Source of the DNA: Archilochus colubris | Lineage: Eukaryota; Chordata; Aves; Apodiformes; Trochilidae | DNA: 64,000 bases | Direction of reading: 5' to 3' | NCBI GenBank assembly: GCA_023079485.1 | Contig: CM041085.1 | Location: forward strand, 30,613,121-30,677,120 | In this document: piece by piece, positions 15,046 to 25,111 of the stretch | Layout of the letters: each line of letters starts with the position of its first letter | Numbering within the stretch: position 1 is the stretch's first letter | Made by a program: the position numbers and the translations under genes | The notes under the pieces: generated by a model | Told to the model about the DNA's origin: nothing | What the model saw: the letters and a program-made list of their open reading frames with translations, nothing else | The model's database searches: none

Positions 15046-17529
15046 CCCCAAACATCTTTCTTTGAGAGAATTTGGTATTCCTGCACATGAAACTACACCT
15101 ATACTTTGGGTCCAAGTTACCTATTTTCATATTTTTAACTGGAAATTTTTTCTCAGCCTTTCAGGTGGAAAAACTACACAGAGCCTCTCAAACACATTTA
15201 AAATATCAAGGGATGTGATAATATTTTGTGAATTTTGGTAATTCTCATGGTTTTATACACAATACTTAGGGTTACTTTTGAGTGGGTAATGATTGTACAG
15301 ATGCACACATGCATGTAAATTCTCTGTGTGGATTTAGGATCAGAAAATACCTCCTTCCAGTACTGGTAAAGTTGCACGTCAAAGTGATTCTATCTCTTTC
15401 TTTAAGAGCTCCATGGAGTAAGTCTGAAATTCAAACCCCATTCAATAAAACAATGAATTCTATACTCTATTATTTATTCCTATCCTGTGTTAGAAGTGAA
15501 ATTCTGGAGAAACATGGTGAGGTATTTCTTTAGCATATACCCCAATACTCTTCACATCTTAGTTCCTTCCTCCTGGGTTATATTGTCTCAGACAGTAATA
15601 ATCTTCTAAATCTCCCAGGTATTAGTTTTCCTCCTTGCAGTCCTCTTCATGCTCTCTTTATATCTGCCCCTTTCATTCTCCTAATTAACACAACATTTTC
15701 ATTCCCATTATGACATTTTTTTGGGTAGGTTGTAAGAATGGTAGCATGGGTCAAGACTCATTTGGCAGACTGAAAATTTTTCTCAATCAATGAAATGTTG
15801 CAATCTTCTCTTCAATATCATCATTTAACCTTGCCACAACCACTTGCCTGTGGAAATGGGGTGAAGGATGTTATATCTTTCACAATTAACTAGACTCCAT
15901 GTAGGAATTGGCTCTCATATGTCCTATAGAACGTCAAAAGCTTCTGTGACAAGTAAAAGCCCTCCTTTGACACAAATGACAAGGCATAGTTATTATCCTG
16001 GAGGTTTGCATCTCTCCTGTCAGTGCTAGGTTCCACTAAAATGTACATAAAACTTGACATGCCTTTTAAAATGCATCTATTTGCTAACCCTCTAAGAAGG
16101 CATGACTGTGATATTTTATTTATTACAATGACAATATTAGGTTGTGGGTTTTTTTTTAATTATATATATATATATTTGTACATAAAATTTCCTAATATAC
16201 ATCTTTTTTTTTTCCTGTAACTCACTCCATCTCTGCTGTATTAGAAAAAAATGCATGTTCTAAGTTTCTCTAGTTTTCTATAGAGAATAAAATACTGGGG
16301 AGATTAAATCTTACACATGGAAGAAAAGCTCTTTGATCAGCGCCTTGTTAAGAAGATGGAAATAAATTTTAAAAAGCAAATTTAGGAGGAAAAAAAATAT
16401 TTCCAGCACTGTCGAGTCAAAAATCAAATTACTCCAATTTTTGTTACTTTAAATTGACTGAATGCATATTATGTATATTTAAACAAAAACTTCTGAGTAT
16501 GAATACCATGTGCGACTTTGCTTCTGGTTAATTTATTTCACTTACTTTTTTAAAGATTTCTTATCACTGCAATCTTAGCAAAGTTCAAGCTATATGGAAG
16601 AGAATTTCCATCTAGGTACAAAGGCATTACTCTGTTAGCATTTTTCAAATGTTTCCAGTGCTACCTTTGCACTTAAATTTTCCTGATAAGACAGGAATTA
16701 AGAGCAGACCATCAGAAGACCACTTTTCAAGAGACTTCAAAATTCCTTCTAACTTCTGTGAGCCATTTATTGGCTTAGGTTAAAACAAATTTTGTGAAGA
16801 CTAGATCAAAACAGCAATATTAGCACCTGATCTGTGCAAGCTGGTTTACTTTTGATATGCAGTCGACACTGTTCAAAAATATTGCAAATCTGAAGTCTAC
16901 ATATTTATGAGAACTAGTCTCCATAAATCTCACATTTTATCAAGTTTAAAGCTTCCCTCTAAATGAGAACAGTAAACTTGTAAGTGGAACTTGCGAATCA
17001 ATTTTAACACTGCCTATATGGGCTTCCATATGACACATAAATATACTTGAAATTCCAAACTGAACTTGTAAGTAGGTCTGATAAGTTTTTTCTACTCCAA
17101 ATTTCAACTCCTTCTAGGAAGTGGGAGGGGAGTCTTGGGGTGTTATGGCTGGTGTCATGCACAAACATGCATTTCACATGTCCTGCATGCACTACCACTC
17201 TTTGCTCTCTGCAATGGAGCTATCAGGTCTTACAAGAGTAAATAATTCTTTCAGAAATGATCCAGTTGCTTAAATATGCATTTTTAGTAAAATAAAACCA
17301 GATTGAAATTCACAGCAAAAATGAATCAGCTGCAAATTTCCAGTTCCATACTAAGCTACGGTGATGCAAAGCTAAAGAAACAGGGACAGGAGACTTAATT
17401 GCTTGTCTTTCTAATGGAACTAAACAGCTAAAAAATAGTACCTTTCTCTAAAACTATAGCAGAGACAGCACCCTCTGGGACCTCTACTGTTACAGGTACC
17501 TGTAGCACTGATTCAAGCCAATAATAGTT
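15046..17529. other. Intergenic between CR1 and VIP 3' end, nothing recognised
   Basis: AT-rich sequence with a (TA)n run at about 16158-16176. No exon or known repeat family seen. Confidence 0.6.
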
Positions 17530-18375
17530 TGCTGTGATAATAAAATGATTTATTGTCTGCATATTCTGTAAATTACATTCATTCTGAAAAAATAGTGTCG
17601 TCAGATCTATTTTATATATAAGGAATCGTTTCATCATCAAAGATACAGACAATTAAATGTAGAATAACTGGTGACTTTAGGCATCAAACGAATCAAGGGA
17701 TAGCATTCTTCTTTGCATACTTTGTCAGTTCCAAAGCATCCAAACCACAACTGAAAACAAAGGATACATTTTTGGTTTTAATATGATTTGTATATTGTGA
17801 AATATTAAAATGTGAACAAGAAGGAAAGATGCTGTTGGAGATCAAATGATTTTTAATGCTTTTTCATTTTGTCTACTTGCCTGGAAGGCTGTTAGAAAAG
17901 CATTACTTTTTTTGTTTGCCAGTATCCTTCAGATGTCTTTATAATGCATTTTCACATGCTTTGCACATTATTTTCCTTGTGTTTTTATACTTAAAAAGCT
18001 ATATCACAATGTATCCATGTTATCATACAGTCTTAACTGCAATTGTACCACACCTAAAATAAGCCAATTAATTATTAAGGATAGGCTCTATTCAGCTGCA
18101 TACTCATTTTCAAATGAATTTATTGAAGTAAAGGATTTACAGCATATGGACTCACAGACTTCTCTTGAGTTAAACTGGCATCCATATGTACAGCTTTCAA
18201 TAGAGAACTCTAGAGTAATATTTACAATGTAAATATCAACTTTTATTACATAAGAAACAAATATATCACAACTTTCACTTCACAACATATTTGTTCTGGT
18301 TTCATGACTAAAGTCATCTCTTTGAAATACTATGTGGAACTCAAAAATAACTTGTTCTTGTCATCAAGGTGTCCT
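17530..18375 (-). other. VIP: Probable VIP 3' UTR
   Basis: AT-rich sequence follows the VIP stop codon. Minus-strand AATAAA hexamers occur at 18242-18247 (130 nt after the stop) and 17549-17554 (about 825 nt after the stop), with an ATTAAA between them. The distal hexamer would give a 3' UTR of about 0.84 kb, similar to my recollection of mammalian VIP mRNAs. The lower boundary is an inference; cDNA would be needed to fix it. Confidence 0.5.
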
Positions 18376-18384
18376 TCAGAGGTC
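18376..18384 (-). CDS. VIP: VIP exon 7: last two codons and stop
   Basis: The acceptor atttttcag is followed by GACCTCTGA, encoding Asp196, Leu197 and stop. The rest of this exon is the 3' UTR. A terminal exon with only a few codons is the normal arrangement in VIP genes. Confidence 0.9.
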   Translation of the reverse strand, partial: DL

Positions 18385-21300
18385 CTGAAAAATAGAGGAA
18401 AAATATATTTTTAAAACTGTTTTCATATGCAGTTGCATAAAAAAAAACAAACACATGAGGTGTATGAAAGCAGACAGCAGATAAGAAATAACACTTGATA
18501 TATAAGAGGTTATGCACTTGGGGCTGACAAGCATGACATGGAGCTGTTCACAGGAGCTTGGTGGGCATTAAAACCAGCAAGTCAAGTTTGTAAGATGAAG
18601 AAGAAAGGCTGAAGGGTTAGGCAAAAATGCAACTGCACCTTGGCATACAACACAGAAAAACTGGTTTTGTAAAGAACTGTATCCTTAACATGGATATAAG
18701 ATTCAGGTCATTTGACACACTCTTGATCTACAGCTAGGCACTGGGACAAAATGACCACTAACAGTCAATACTGAGCAAGCGATTCACTTAGAGCAAGTTT
18801 AGGATCATCTGCACCATCCATAAAAAAGGAAAGGACTGAAAATATTTCCAGGAGGACACCCTGGATCACTACTGCACTGCATCACTACTGCATCACTACT
18901 CTCTCTCACTTAGCCAATGCTAAAAGTTTTACAAAGTGCAAAAACCAGAAGTGGATATTTTTGGAATGACCTCAAAATTTCTTTCTTGGATCCCATCACT
19001 TAGAAATTGTTTTGTTCCTTGATACATAAGCACTTTATGCCCTTTGTAATCTTTGGGAACTATAAAAAAAATGCCGCGTTTATGGAAAGGAAAAAGATAT
19101 TTTCTTTCAGTCATGGAAGGAAACAACAATTTCCTCCTCCCCTCCCACCAGAAAAAAAAAAATGAAAAAAATTATCTTCAAGAGTTGCCTTTTTTATTTG
19201 TAGTTCAGACACAGCTGAAAGACAAAACCCATTCTACCACTGATTTAGTAATACACTGCTGAGAATACTAATCCCAATTCTCTTCTACTTCACCATTTTA
19301 AATTTTATACCCCCGTGGTATTTAATGGAATGTGGCTCTTTCCCTGGTGATTTTCATAGGCCATACTTCATGCATGTTCAAACCAATATAGTGGGTAAGT
19401 CAACTAACACAAAGCAAAAGGAAAGGAAATCCTGTGCATACCAGTGGGAGGTGGCTCAGCAGCTCATCTACAGAATCATAGTTTTCTGAAAAGGAAGGCT
19501 CAAGTTCTGCTTCTTCTCGAAGTTTAGCAGGGTTTAGCTCTTCCTGGCTGTCGTGGATCAGAAACAAATTTTAATGCCCTCAGAAGAAAAAGTAAGTAAG
19601 CAAGCAAAGTCTTCTTTTAACTGTAGCTATTGCACATTTTGTTACTTATACCAGGATGCTATAAAACACATGAAAGAACATGTTAGAAAGGTGAAGAGAT
19701 GTGATATTTAAAGCAGCTGTGTAAGTGAATATACAAACAGAAAGTAAACTCTACAAAAGCAATGCTGGCACTTCCCACCTATACTGTTTAGGTCTTTTTG
19801 GAACTTTTACATTTTCATTTTATGTGCTTACTTAAAAACAAATTTTCAGCCAATAGAGAATTTTCTTTTTCAAATTGTTGCTCATGTTCCATAGGTCTGT
19901 GGATTCTTCTTTCAGAGGCTTTTTTAATAAATAAAACTCTTCCAAGAATCTCTGAGAAGCTTTTTAAAATTGCCAGATGCTGCCTCTGCTTTATTATTTT
20001 ATTCTAATCTGATTGCAGTGTCTGTAGTAGTCTGGAAGAAAATGCTGTCTGTAATTGAAAACCATGTTATAAACTATGCTATGAAGTCACTGATATTCTT
20101 TGCCTTTTGCTTGTCCTCTTTGTATACATACATGGGTATAAATCTTTTCTCTTAGTACTATGAGAATATACAAAAAAAATGTATTTGCTTTCTTGTAGTA
20201 CCTTCTTTTTCCAGTTAAAACTGAGTTTAAGTATTTCTTCACAGCCATTTGCTTCCGAAAGCGACTGTAGTTGTCAGTGAAGACAGCGTCAGAGTGACGT
20301 TTGACAGGACTGTCCTGGGACCTGGCAATACAATTACAAAGACAAAAATAGTGTATTATATAAGTTTAAAAGAATATAATATTAAATGAGTGAAGCAAAC
20401 TCTATGACGCTGATTAGCTAAATGCAATAGAATTTTCATTTCAGCTTTCATTTGCAGCTGTGAGTTTTACTCTGTTGAAAAGAAGCCATTGCGTCTCTTC
20501 CTAACTGTATTTTAATAATAAGGATTAAAAGTACTGGTATTCAGCCTTTTGGGGCACACCTTACACTTCTTTCTCCTGCTCAACTTGCCATGGGCCATGC
20601 AGTTAGGATCCACATTCAACTACTAGAGTCCCTGTTCTAGGAATTCTGCAAGATTAAATGGCTGAGTGTGGACTTCGTGACTCCCTCCTGTCAGTTCTCA
20701 TAGCATAGGTTACAATTTTCAATAAGATGACTTTATTTTTATTTCTATCATCTGCATAAATATATTTTAGTACAATGCTTTGGAGCAGACTGCTCTAAGT
20801 AAGCTCTCAAGGGACCAGCTCACTGTTCACACTGAAGTCACTGAGGACAGGGCCTGCCTCTGAGGAAAGAAAGAGTGTAACATCATATCCACAGCTACAA
20901 GTGCTTCTTTTAAGGAGGTCTCAGGAGACAAAACACGTTGTGAAATCCATATTGTGAGGCCTATTTTTTTATACAAGATCTAGGGAAGCCTCAGTGCATT
21001 CTTCTTCAAATGTTCAATGTTAGTTTATACCCTATGGTATAAACTTATGGAAGAAAGGCAACATTGACAGAAATGCAGGACCTAATTTTGCCCTGTTTTT
21101 TAGCATTCATAGGAACAGTCATACTGGGCCAGACCAAAGTACTCTACTGCTCTGTTCCCACGAGTGCCCAGTAGCCGCTCCCTAGGAATAGGAAACAAGG
21201 GAAGTAACACAGCAATCTTTCCCATCATCCTGTGACCATTAGTTCATGCAAGTCCTCGTCTGAAAGTTGCATCCAGATCTCTTATCTATGGATTTCTCTC

Positions 21301-24144
21301 ATCCTTTTTTGAATCTTTATATAATGCAGATCTCTCAAACACTGCTCTGGCAATATGTTGTGCAGTAGGAAGAAAATAATTCCTTTTTGTTTTCACTGTA
21401 AACTAATAATTTCTTAATTTCAATGAGCCTCTCCTGTCTTTTATGCAACTACTGAGTAATCAGTCAGGTCACATTCACTTCTGCCATTCAGCTGCCAAGC
21501 TAGCAAAAACAATATCAGATAAAAAAAATTAGCAAATTTGCATGATAACAAATACTGAAAAAAATTAAAGTTATTCCCAGTGCTATGTCCACTGTCTGTT
21601 ACTCTACACTTCACAGCTGTATGAGGAATAAATGGTAACGTATTTATGGAGTAGCAAGTACCACTAAACTTCTACATAGGATTTTCAACTCGCCCATTAT
21701 TATATCAGTTTCTCTTTCATTATCTCTAAATCACAAAAATGACAGCCTAGGTATGGAAGGGTAAGAAATTGCCAAGGAAGCCAGCTAGGAAAAAAACTAC
21801 CTAATGTAAGTGTCACCTCACCTAACTCGTTTTCTAATAAGCGAATGCAGATATCTCTTCACAGCAAGTTTAGCCAAAAGATGGCTGTAGACACTGGTGA
21901 AAATCCCATCATCTTGCCTTGCATTTCTGAAATGGACAATAAATAAACTCTACAATACAACCTAGGTTCATATAGTTTTGATAATGTTTATTAAGTAAAC
22001 ATACTGCTTTCCTTGAGTTATCTATTTTTCATATTAATTTCATAAAGCAGCTTCCAGATTTTCAAAATGCTTTTTATCCCTTCCTTAGAAGTAAATGAAT
22101 TAATCACGTCAGAATGGCAATGCAGCCAACATTGCTGTACACATTCCTTCTGCTGCCAGTATTCAACCAGAGGCCATGTGGTTCTTTTCTGTAATCAATT
22201 CTTCCTTCCCTATTTCTCAGATTGAAAATGTGACCAATCTTTTGGCACAATTCATGTAGTGCGTTATCATTTGTGTTTATGATAATCAAGAAACTCACCT
22301 ATCAATAATTCTGGACAGATCAAAATAGAATTTCTCATTTTCAGGTAGTGTGTTCTGCAAAATGTCTGATTCAGACCTTAATGACCCGTGGGCACGGTCA
22401 GGTTCACTGGCTCCATCAAATGCCATTCTGTTTCCCAATCTATTGGAGAAGAAAACCATGAGAACAGGTAGCTGAGGACATGCAACACTTTGCTGCAGTT
22501 TACATTCTGGTTTGATTCAAAATACCCTTTTACCTGCGTTAATCTGTAAGCCAGTCTGGATAAAACAAAAATAATATATTTTCTCTATACTGTTGTCATT
22601 GTACATATTTTCTCCACTGAACCAAGGATAATATATGCCAATTACAGCTCAGGTGACAGCCATGAAGATTTTCATAACAGCTATATTTTACATAAATGAT
22701 GGATGGAATTACCAGACTCCACCCATGCAAAGTGAAATTAGGTTATGTGAAGTGCTTACCTCCCAGTTAAGAGTTAAAATGTGAACAGAAATGTAGTATG
22801 AAACAGTTCTTAGGGGTTCTCTAAAGAAAAATATTACAGCCTCAAGAACTTCAATCTAAACATTAAGTGCAGTCCTGTATCTCTACATGACTTTATCCTC
22901 TCATTTTTAAATTACTTTTCTGGTTGCAAGTAAAGAAAAAGTTCACTTTTAATCTCCTAAAATATATCACGGCAGTTGCTTTGCATAAATAGATCTAAAA
23001 TTACCTCACATTTTTTGTAAACTGCTGTTTCTTATGATGTATTGTATTTTATCAAGAGAAGCCTGACTGCATAGTGGTAGTTTGGTGTCACACTTTGCTT
23101 CTAGCTGCTCTTAAGTTCTGTGGCAAACAGGCTCCCATTGCTATACTAAATGTTATGATACTGTGCAAAAATCACATACTAAAACTAGGACAGGCTGTTG
23201 TCCTTGTAATTTTACAGAAAGTATAGCTGTTAGTATTACTCAATATATCTGAGGCATGTAAGACTTCTGTCTTGTAACAAAAAGTAAAGTTGTGTAAAAT
23301 AAACCAACTCAAGGCCCACCTTTTGAAAAATCAATCTCTATGTTGTTTTGCTATACCTTTTTCCTTTGGTCTTCTTATACTTTATGTTCCTCTTACCTAA
23401 ATGCGAAACGTACCTCTCTGCCATCTGGTTTATGTAATCAGAAAGCTCAATAACAACCTCAACAATTCAAAACATGCAGCAGTATAAAAACTTCATGTCA
23501 GTCCATGCAGGCAACTTCCCCTCATTCATGACATGGGATTTTTTTAGTATTCTTGATTCATGATCTAGGAATTTTTAATATGAGTGATCGTGCTAACCTA
23601 TGTATCTGCTTTTTAACAAGAATGTATCTACTGAAGGAGATAAAGGAGCTTTCCCATTAAAGAACCAGAGACCATGCTGATGGACATGCATGATGTGCAC
23701 CTTTCAACACACATCCTCCACTCCATCTACATATATGGTGGAGATAGACCACATCAATGCTACCATACAATGGCAGCATTGCTGCTGGTGCTGTGGAGGA
23801 TGCGAGCGCGTCCCGCAGGGGCAGGTTCAGCGGGCACCAACTGGGCTGGGCCCCGCACTGGGCGCCGAACTGCACCCCCGGCAGCTCCAGGACAAACCCT
23901 GAGGCAGTGAAGTCCGAGCCGTGCGCTGGCTGGGGGCGCAAAGCTGCGGACCGGCGCTTGTCAGCACCCCCCACTCCCACCCCATCCCGCGGCGGTAGGA
24001 GCGCGGAGCAGCGGTCGGAGCGGGGCCTTACCGCGGCAGGGCGGGAAAGGCGGCCCCGCGGGGGGGCAACGCCCGCGCCCGCCAGCAGAGGGCACTGAGG
24101 AGGGCGAGGGCAAGGAGGAGCGGGGAGGCGCCGCGGTGCTCCAT
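18376..24144 (-). CDS. VIP: Preprovasoactive intestinal peptide (VIP/PHI precursor), complete, six coding exons
   Basis: This gene encodes the secreted precursor of the neuropeptides VIP and PHI, ligands of class B G-protein-coupled receptors (VPAC type) that raise cAMP. Seen: six coding segments with canonical splice sites join into one 197-residue frame at 24032-24144, 22299-22439, 21822-21926, 20202-20321, 19442-19547 and 18376-18384. Residues 1-25 are a signal peptide ending in ARA. PHI spans residues 89-115 after the processing site RNAR. VIP spans residues 129-156 between KR and the amidation/cleavage signal GKR. VIP begins [16 protein letters not shown] and ends NSVLT, the avian form, differing from mammals at positions 11, 13, 26 and 28. 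The start is the only ATG of exon 2, in a strong context (gcggccATGG), with no upstream ATG in the predicted exon 1. Oddity: PHI begins QDDG rather than HADG. Identity is essentially certain from the mature peptide. Confidence 0.98.
18385..19441 (-). other. VIP: VIP intron 6, nothing recognised
   Basis: This is a 1.06 kb AT-rich intron between exon 6 and the terminal exon. Apart from a short imperfect repeat of CATCACTACTG around 18868-18900, nothing is recognised. Confidence 0.8.
19442..19547 (-). CDS. VIP: VIP exon 6: C-terminal acidic propeptide
   Basis: The acceptor is acgacag|CCAGG and the donor CCACTG|gtatgc, phase 0. It encodes residues 160 (split codon) to 195, beginning [20 protein letters not shown] and ending ELLSHLPL. 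The segment is acidic and is released after the GKR site. No function is known for it. Confidence 0.95.
19548..20201 (-). other. VIP: VIP intron 5, nothing recognised
   Basis: This is a 654 nt AT-rich intron downstream of the VIP-peptide exon. No repeat or additional exon is visible. Open frames on the plus strand are short and unrecognised. Confidence 0.8.
20202..20321 (-). CDS. VIP: VIP exon 5: mature VIP peptide exon
   Basis: The acceptor is ttgccag|GTCCCAGG and the donor AGAAG|gtacta; the exon is 120 nt, phase 2 to phase 2. It encodes SQDSPVKR, the 28-residue VIP ([16 protein letters not shown], then [12 protein letters not shown]), and GKR. The dibasic KR on the N-terminal side and Gly-Lys-Arg on the C-terminal side predict prohormone-convertase cleavage and C-terminal amidation. 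This exon alone identifies the gene. Confidence 0.99.
21105..21455 (-). mobile_element. Ancient CR1 LINE fragment in VIP intron 4
   Basis: The plus strand reads ATAGGAACAGTCATACTGGG followed by CCAGACCAAAG, and later a degraded version of the 'agtaggaagaaataattcctttt...ctaatttcaatgag' pattern. I recognise this as the antisense of an old amniote CR1 family 3' region common in reptile and bird genomes. Substantial divergence suggests great age. It occupies part of the 1.5 kb intron between the PHI and VIP exons; nothing else is recognised in that intron. Confidence 0.6.
21822..21926 (-). CDS. VIP: VIP exon 4: PHI peptide exon, with altered N-terminus
   Basis: The acceptor is catttcag|AAATG and the donor GTTAG|gtgagg; the exon is 105 nt with phase 2 on both sides. 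It encodes NAR, then a 27-residue PHI segment (residues 89-115) starting [16 protein letters not shown] and ending HSLI, then the basic site RKR. There is no Gly before the basic residues, so the peptide would not be amidated at residue 27. The first two residues, Gln-Asp, replace the His-Ala seen in human PHM. The exon can be skipped without a frameshift, and joining exon 3 to exon 5 also gives an Arg codon. Alternative skipping of this exon has been described for turkey VIP (from memory). Confidence 0.95.
22299..22439 (-). CDS. VIP: VIP exon 3: N-terminal propeptide
   Basis: The acceptor (ccaatag|ATTGGG) follows a good pyrimidine tract, and the donor is GATAG|gtgagt. The 141-nt exon is bounded by phase-2 introns and encodes residues 39-84: [20 protein letters not shown], then a segment ending FDLSRIID. 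The codon split at its end gives Arg85, which forms the RNAR processing site with the next exon. No bioactive peptide is known from this part; it is spacer propeptide. Confidence 0.95.
22440..24031 (-). other. VIP: VIP intron 2, nothing recognised
   Basis: This is a 1.6 kb intron between the signal-peptide and propeptide exons. The exon-2 end is GC-rich and the remainder AT-rich. No repeat family or further exon was recognised. Confidence 0.8.
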
Positions 24145-24153
24145 GGCCGCCAC
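24032..24153 (-). CDS. VIP: VIP exon 2: short 5' UTR plus signal peptide
   Basis: The acceptor (ctcag|GTGGCGGCC) is at 24155-24154 and the donor (CCGCG|gtaagg) at 24031-24030. Translation starts at 24144. The exon gives 37 codons plus two bases of codon 38: [20 protein letters not shown], then WRARA, with predicted signal cleavage after residue 25, followed by an Arg/Pro-rich stretch. The polypyrimidine tract before the acceptor is a CT microsatellite. Confidence 0.95.
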
Positions 24154-24162
24154 CTGAGGGGG

Positions 24163-24164
<2 letters not shown>

Positions 24165-24195
<31 letters not shown>

Positions 24196-24213
24196 AGATT
24201 GAGAGAGAGAGCT
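24165..24213. repeat. (GA)n / (CT)n microsatellite next to VIP exon 2 acceptor
   Basis: An imperfect GA-dinucleotide run lies on the plus strand. On the VIP sense strand it reads as CT repeats followed by CCCCCCTCAG, so it forms the polypyrimidine tract of the intron 1 acceptor. Confidence 0.9.
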
Positions 24214-24374
24214 TGGCCGTCACGCACCGGCTTAGCCACCGGACCGGTACCGAGAGACGGTGCTGGTGCCGGTGTCCTCGCAGCTGGCGGGGAAGAGGAG
24301 ATGGTAACCCCAGAAGGAGGCTCCCAAACCGGCGCCGGGGGTAGCAGCAGCCGGGGTTTAGCGACTTTAGATAT

Positions 24375-24631
24375 GCATATATTTCTTGGAAGAGAGTAGA
24401 TTCAGGTTAGACGTTAAGAAGAAATTCTTCGCTGTGAGGGTGGTGAGACACTGGCACGGGTTGCCCAGGGAAGTTGTGGCTGCCCCCTCACTGGAAGTGT
24501 TCAAGGCCAGGTTGGATGGGGCTTGGAGTAACCTGGTCTAATGTTAGGTGTCTCTGCCTCTGCAGGGGGTTGGAACTGGGTGATCTTTAAGGTCCCTTCC
24601 AACCAAAACCATTCCGTGATTCTATGATTAT
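24375..24631 (+). mobile_element. CR1 LINE 3' fragment in VIP intron 1
   Basis: This is a recognisable CR1 3' end: a region encoding the end of the reverse-transcriptase ORF and 3' UTR (GACACTGGCACGGGTTGCCC, then AAGTGTTCAAGGCCAGGTTG), the typical GATCTTTAAGGTCCCTTCCA, and a terminal GATTCTATGATTATT. It is antisense to VIP and heavily 5'-truncated. An A-rich run follows at about 24641-24659. Confidence 0.9.
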
Positions 24632-24835
24632 TATAAAGTAGTAAAAAAAAAAAAAAAAGAAATATCCCTCCCCGGCTGCCCGTGGCGATCGGACTATCTC
24701 TCTGCAGCCCGACGGCCGGAGCGCCTTCCCTGCAGGTCCCGGGGAGGAGAAGAGGAGGGAGGGAAGAAGGACCGACGCGGACACCCTCCTCATCCGCTGT
24801 GAAGTTGTCTGTACAGCGGAGGGAAAGTTACTCAC

Positions 24836-25026
24836 GGGGCCGCTAGTTCGTCGATGGAGCTGGCTGGGCTGGCGCGGAGCGGATCGGATCGGATCGGATC
24901 GGATCGGACAGGAGGGGCTGCTGAGGGCCTGCGCCCTGCCCCGCTTCACGGCTGCCGGGGCGGCTGAGGCGGCGAAGGTGGATAAGGAGGAGGAAGAAGA
25001 GAAGAGCTCCGTCCTGCCGTACGCTC
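24836..25026 (-). other. VIP: VIP exon 1, non-coding 5' UTR (5' end estimated)
   Basis: The 3' boundary is a consensus donor (CCCC|gtgagt, donor GT at 24835-24834). The 5' end is inferred as about 30 nt downstream of the TATA box, giving roughly 190 nt. The exon is GC-rich, contains no ATG, and carries a pentanucleotide repeat (24881-24908). Known VIP genes have a non-coding first exon of similar size. The transcription start itself is not visible in the sequence. Confidence 0.75.
24881..24908. repeat. (GGATC)n pentanucleotide repeat in VIP 5' UTR
   Basis: Five full copies of GGATC plus a partial copy lie inside the predicted non-coding exon 1. It is a perfect short tandem repeat and likely length-polymorphic. 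Confidence 0.9.
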
Positions 25027-25050
25027 TGAGCTGCCCGCCGCGCCGCCGCG

Positions 25051-25057
25051 TTTTATA
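25051..25057 (-). promoter_or_regulatory. VIP: VIP TATA box
   Basis: The minus strand reads TATAAAA inside GC-rich sequence (CGCTATAAAACGCGG). It lies about 215 nt upstream of the exon 1 donor and 47-53 nt below the CRE, the expected order for a VIP promoter. Confidence 0.85.
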
Positions 25058-25103
25058 GCGTTTACACGTTTCTGCTTCCGAAGAAGCAATCACGTTACTG
25101 GGG

Positions 25104-25111
25104 AGACGTCA
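25104..25111 (-). promoter_or_regulatory. VIP: VIP cAMP response element
   Basis: The minus strand reads TGACGTCT, matching the CRE of the mammalian VIP promoter. It is centred about 80 nt upstream of the inferred transcription start. CREB binding here is the established basis of cAMP induction of VIP. The match and spacing are seen; function is inferred from the family. Confidence 0.85.

Noticed and set aside
1..17500. Search for FBXO5 exons expected downstream of VIP
   Set aside because: No Cys-rich zinc-binding or F-box coding segment recognised on either strand.
23657..24223. 188-codon minus-strand open frame over VIP exon 2
   Set aside because: It runs through the VIP signal exon in another frame and across its splice sites; length is due to GC-rich, stop-poor sequence and the CT repeat (Ser-Leu runs).
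24587..25093. 168-codon minus-strand open frame over VIP exon 1 and promoter
   Set aside because: Starts upstream of the TATA box and crosses the exon 1 donor; contains low-complexity Phe/Ile runs from the A-rich tract. Not a gene.
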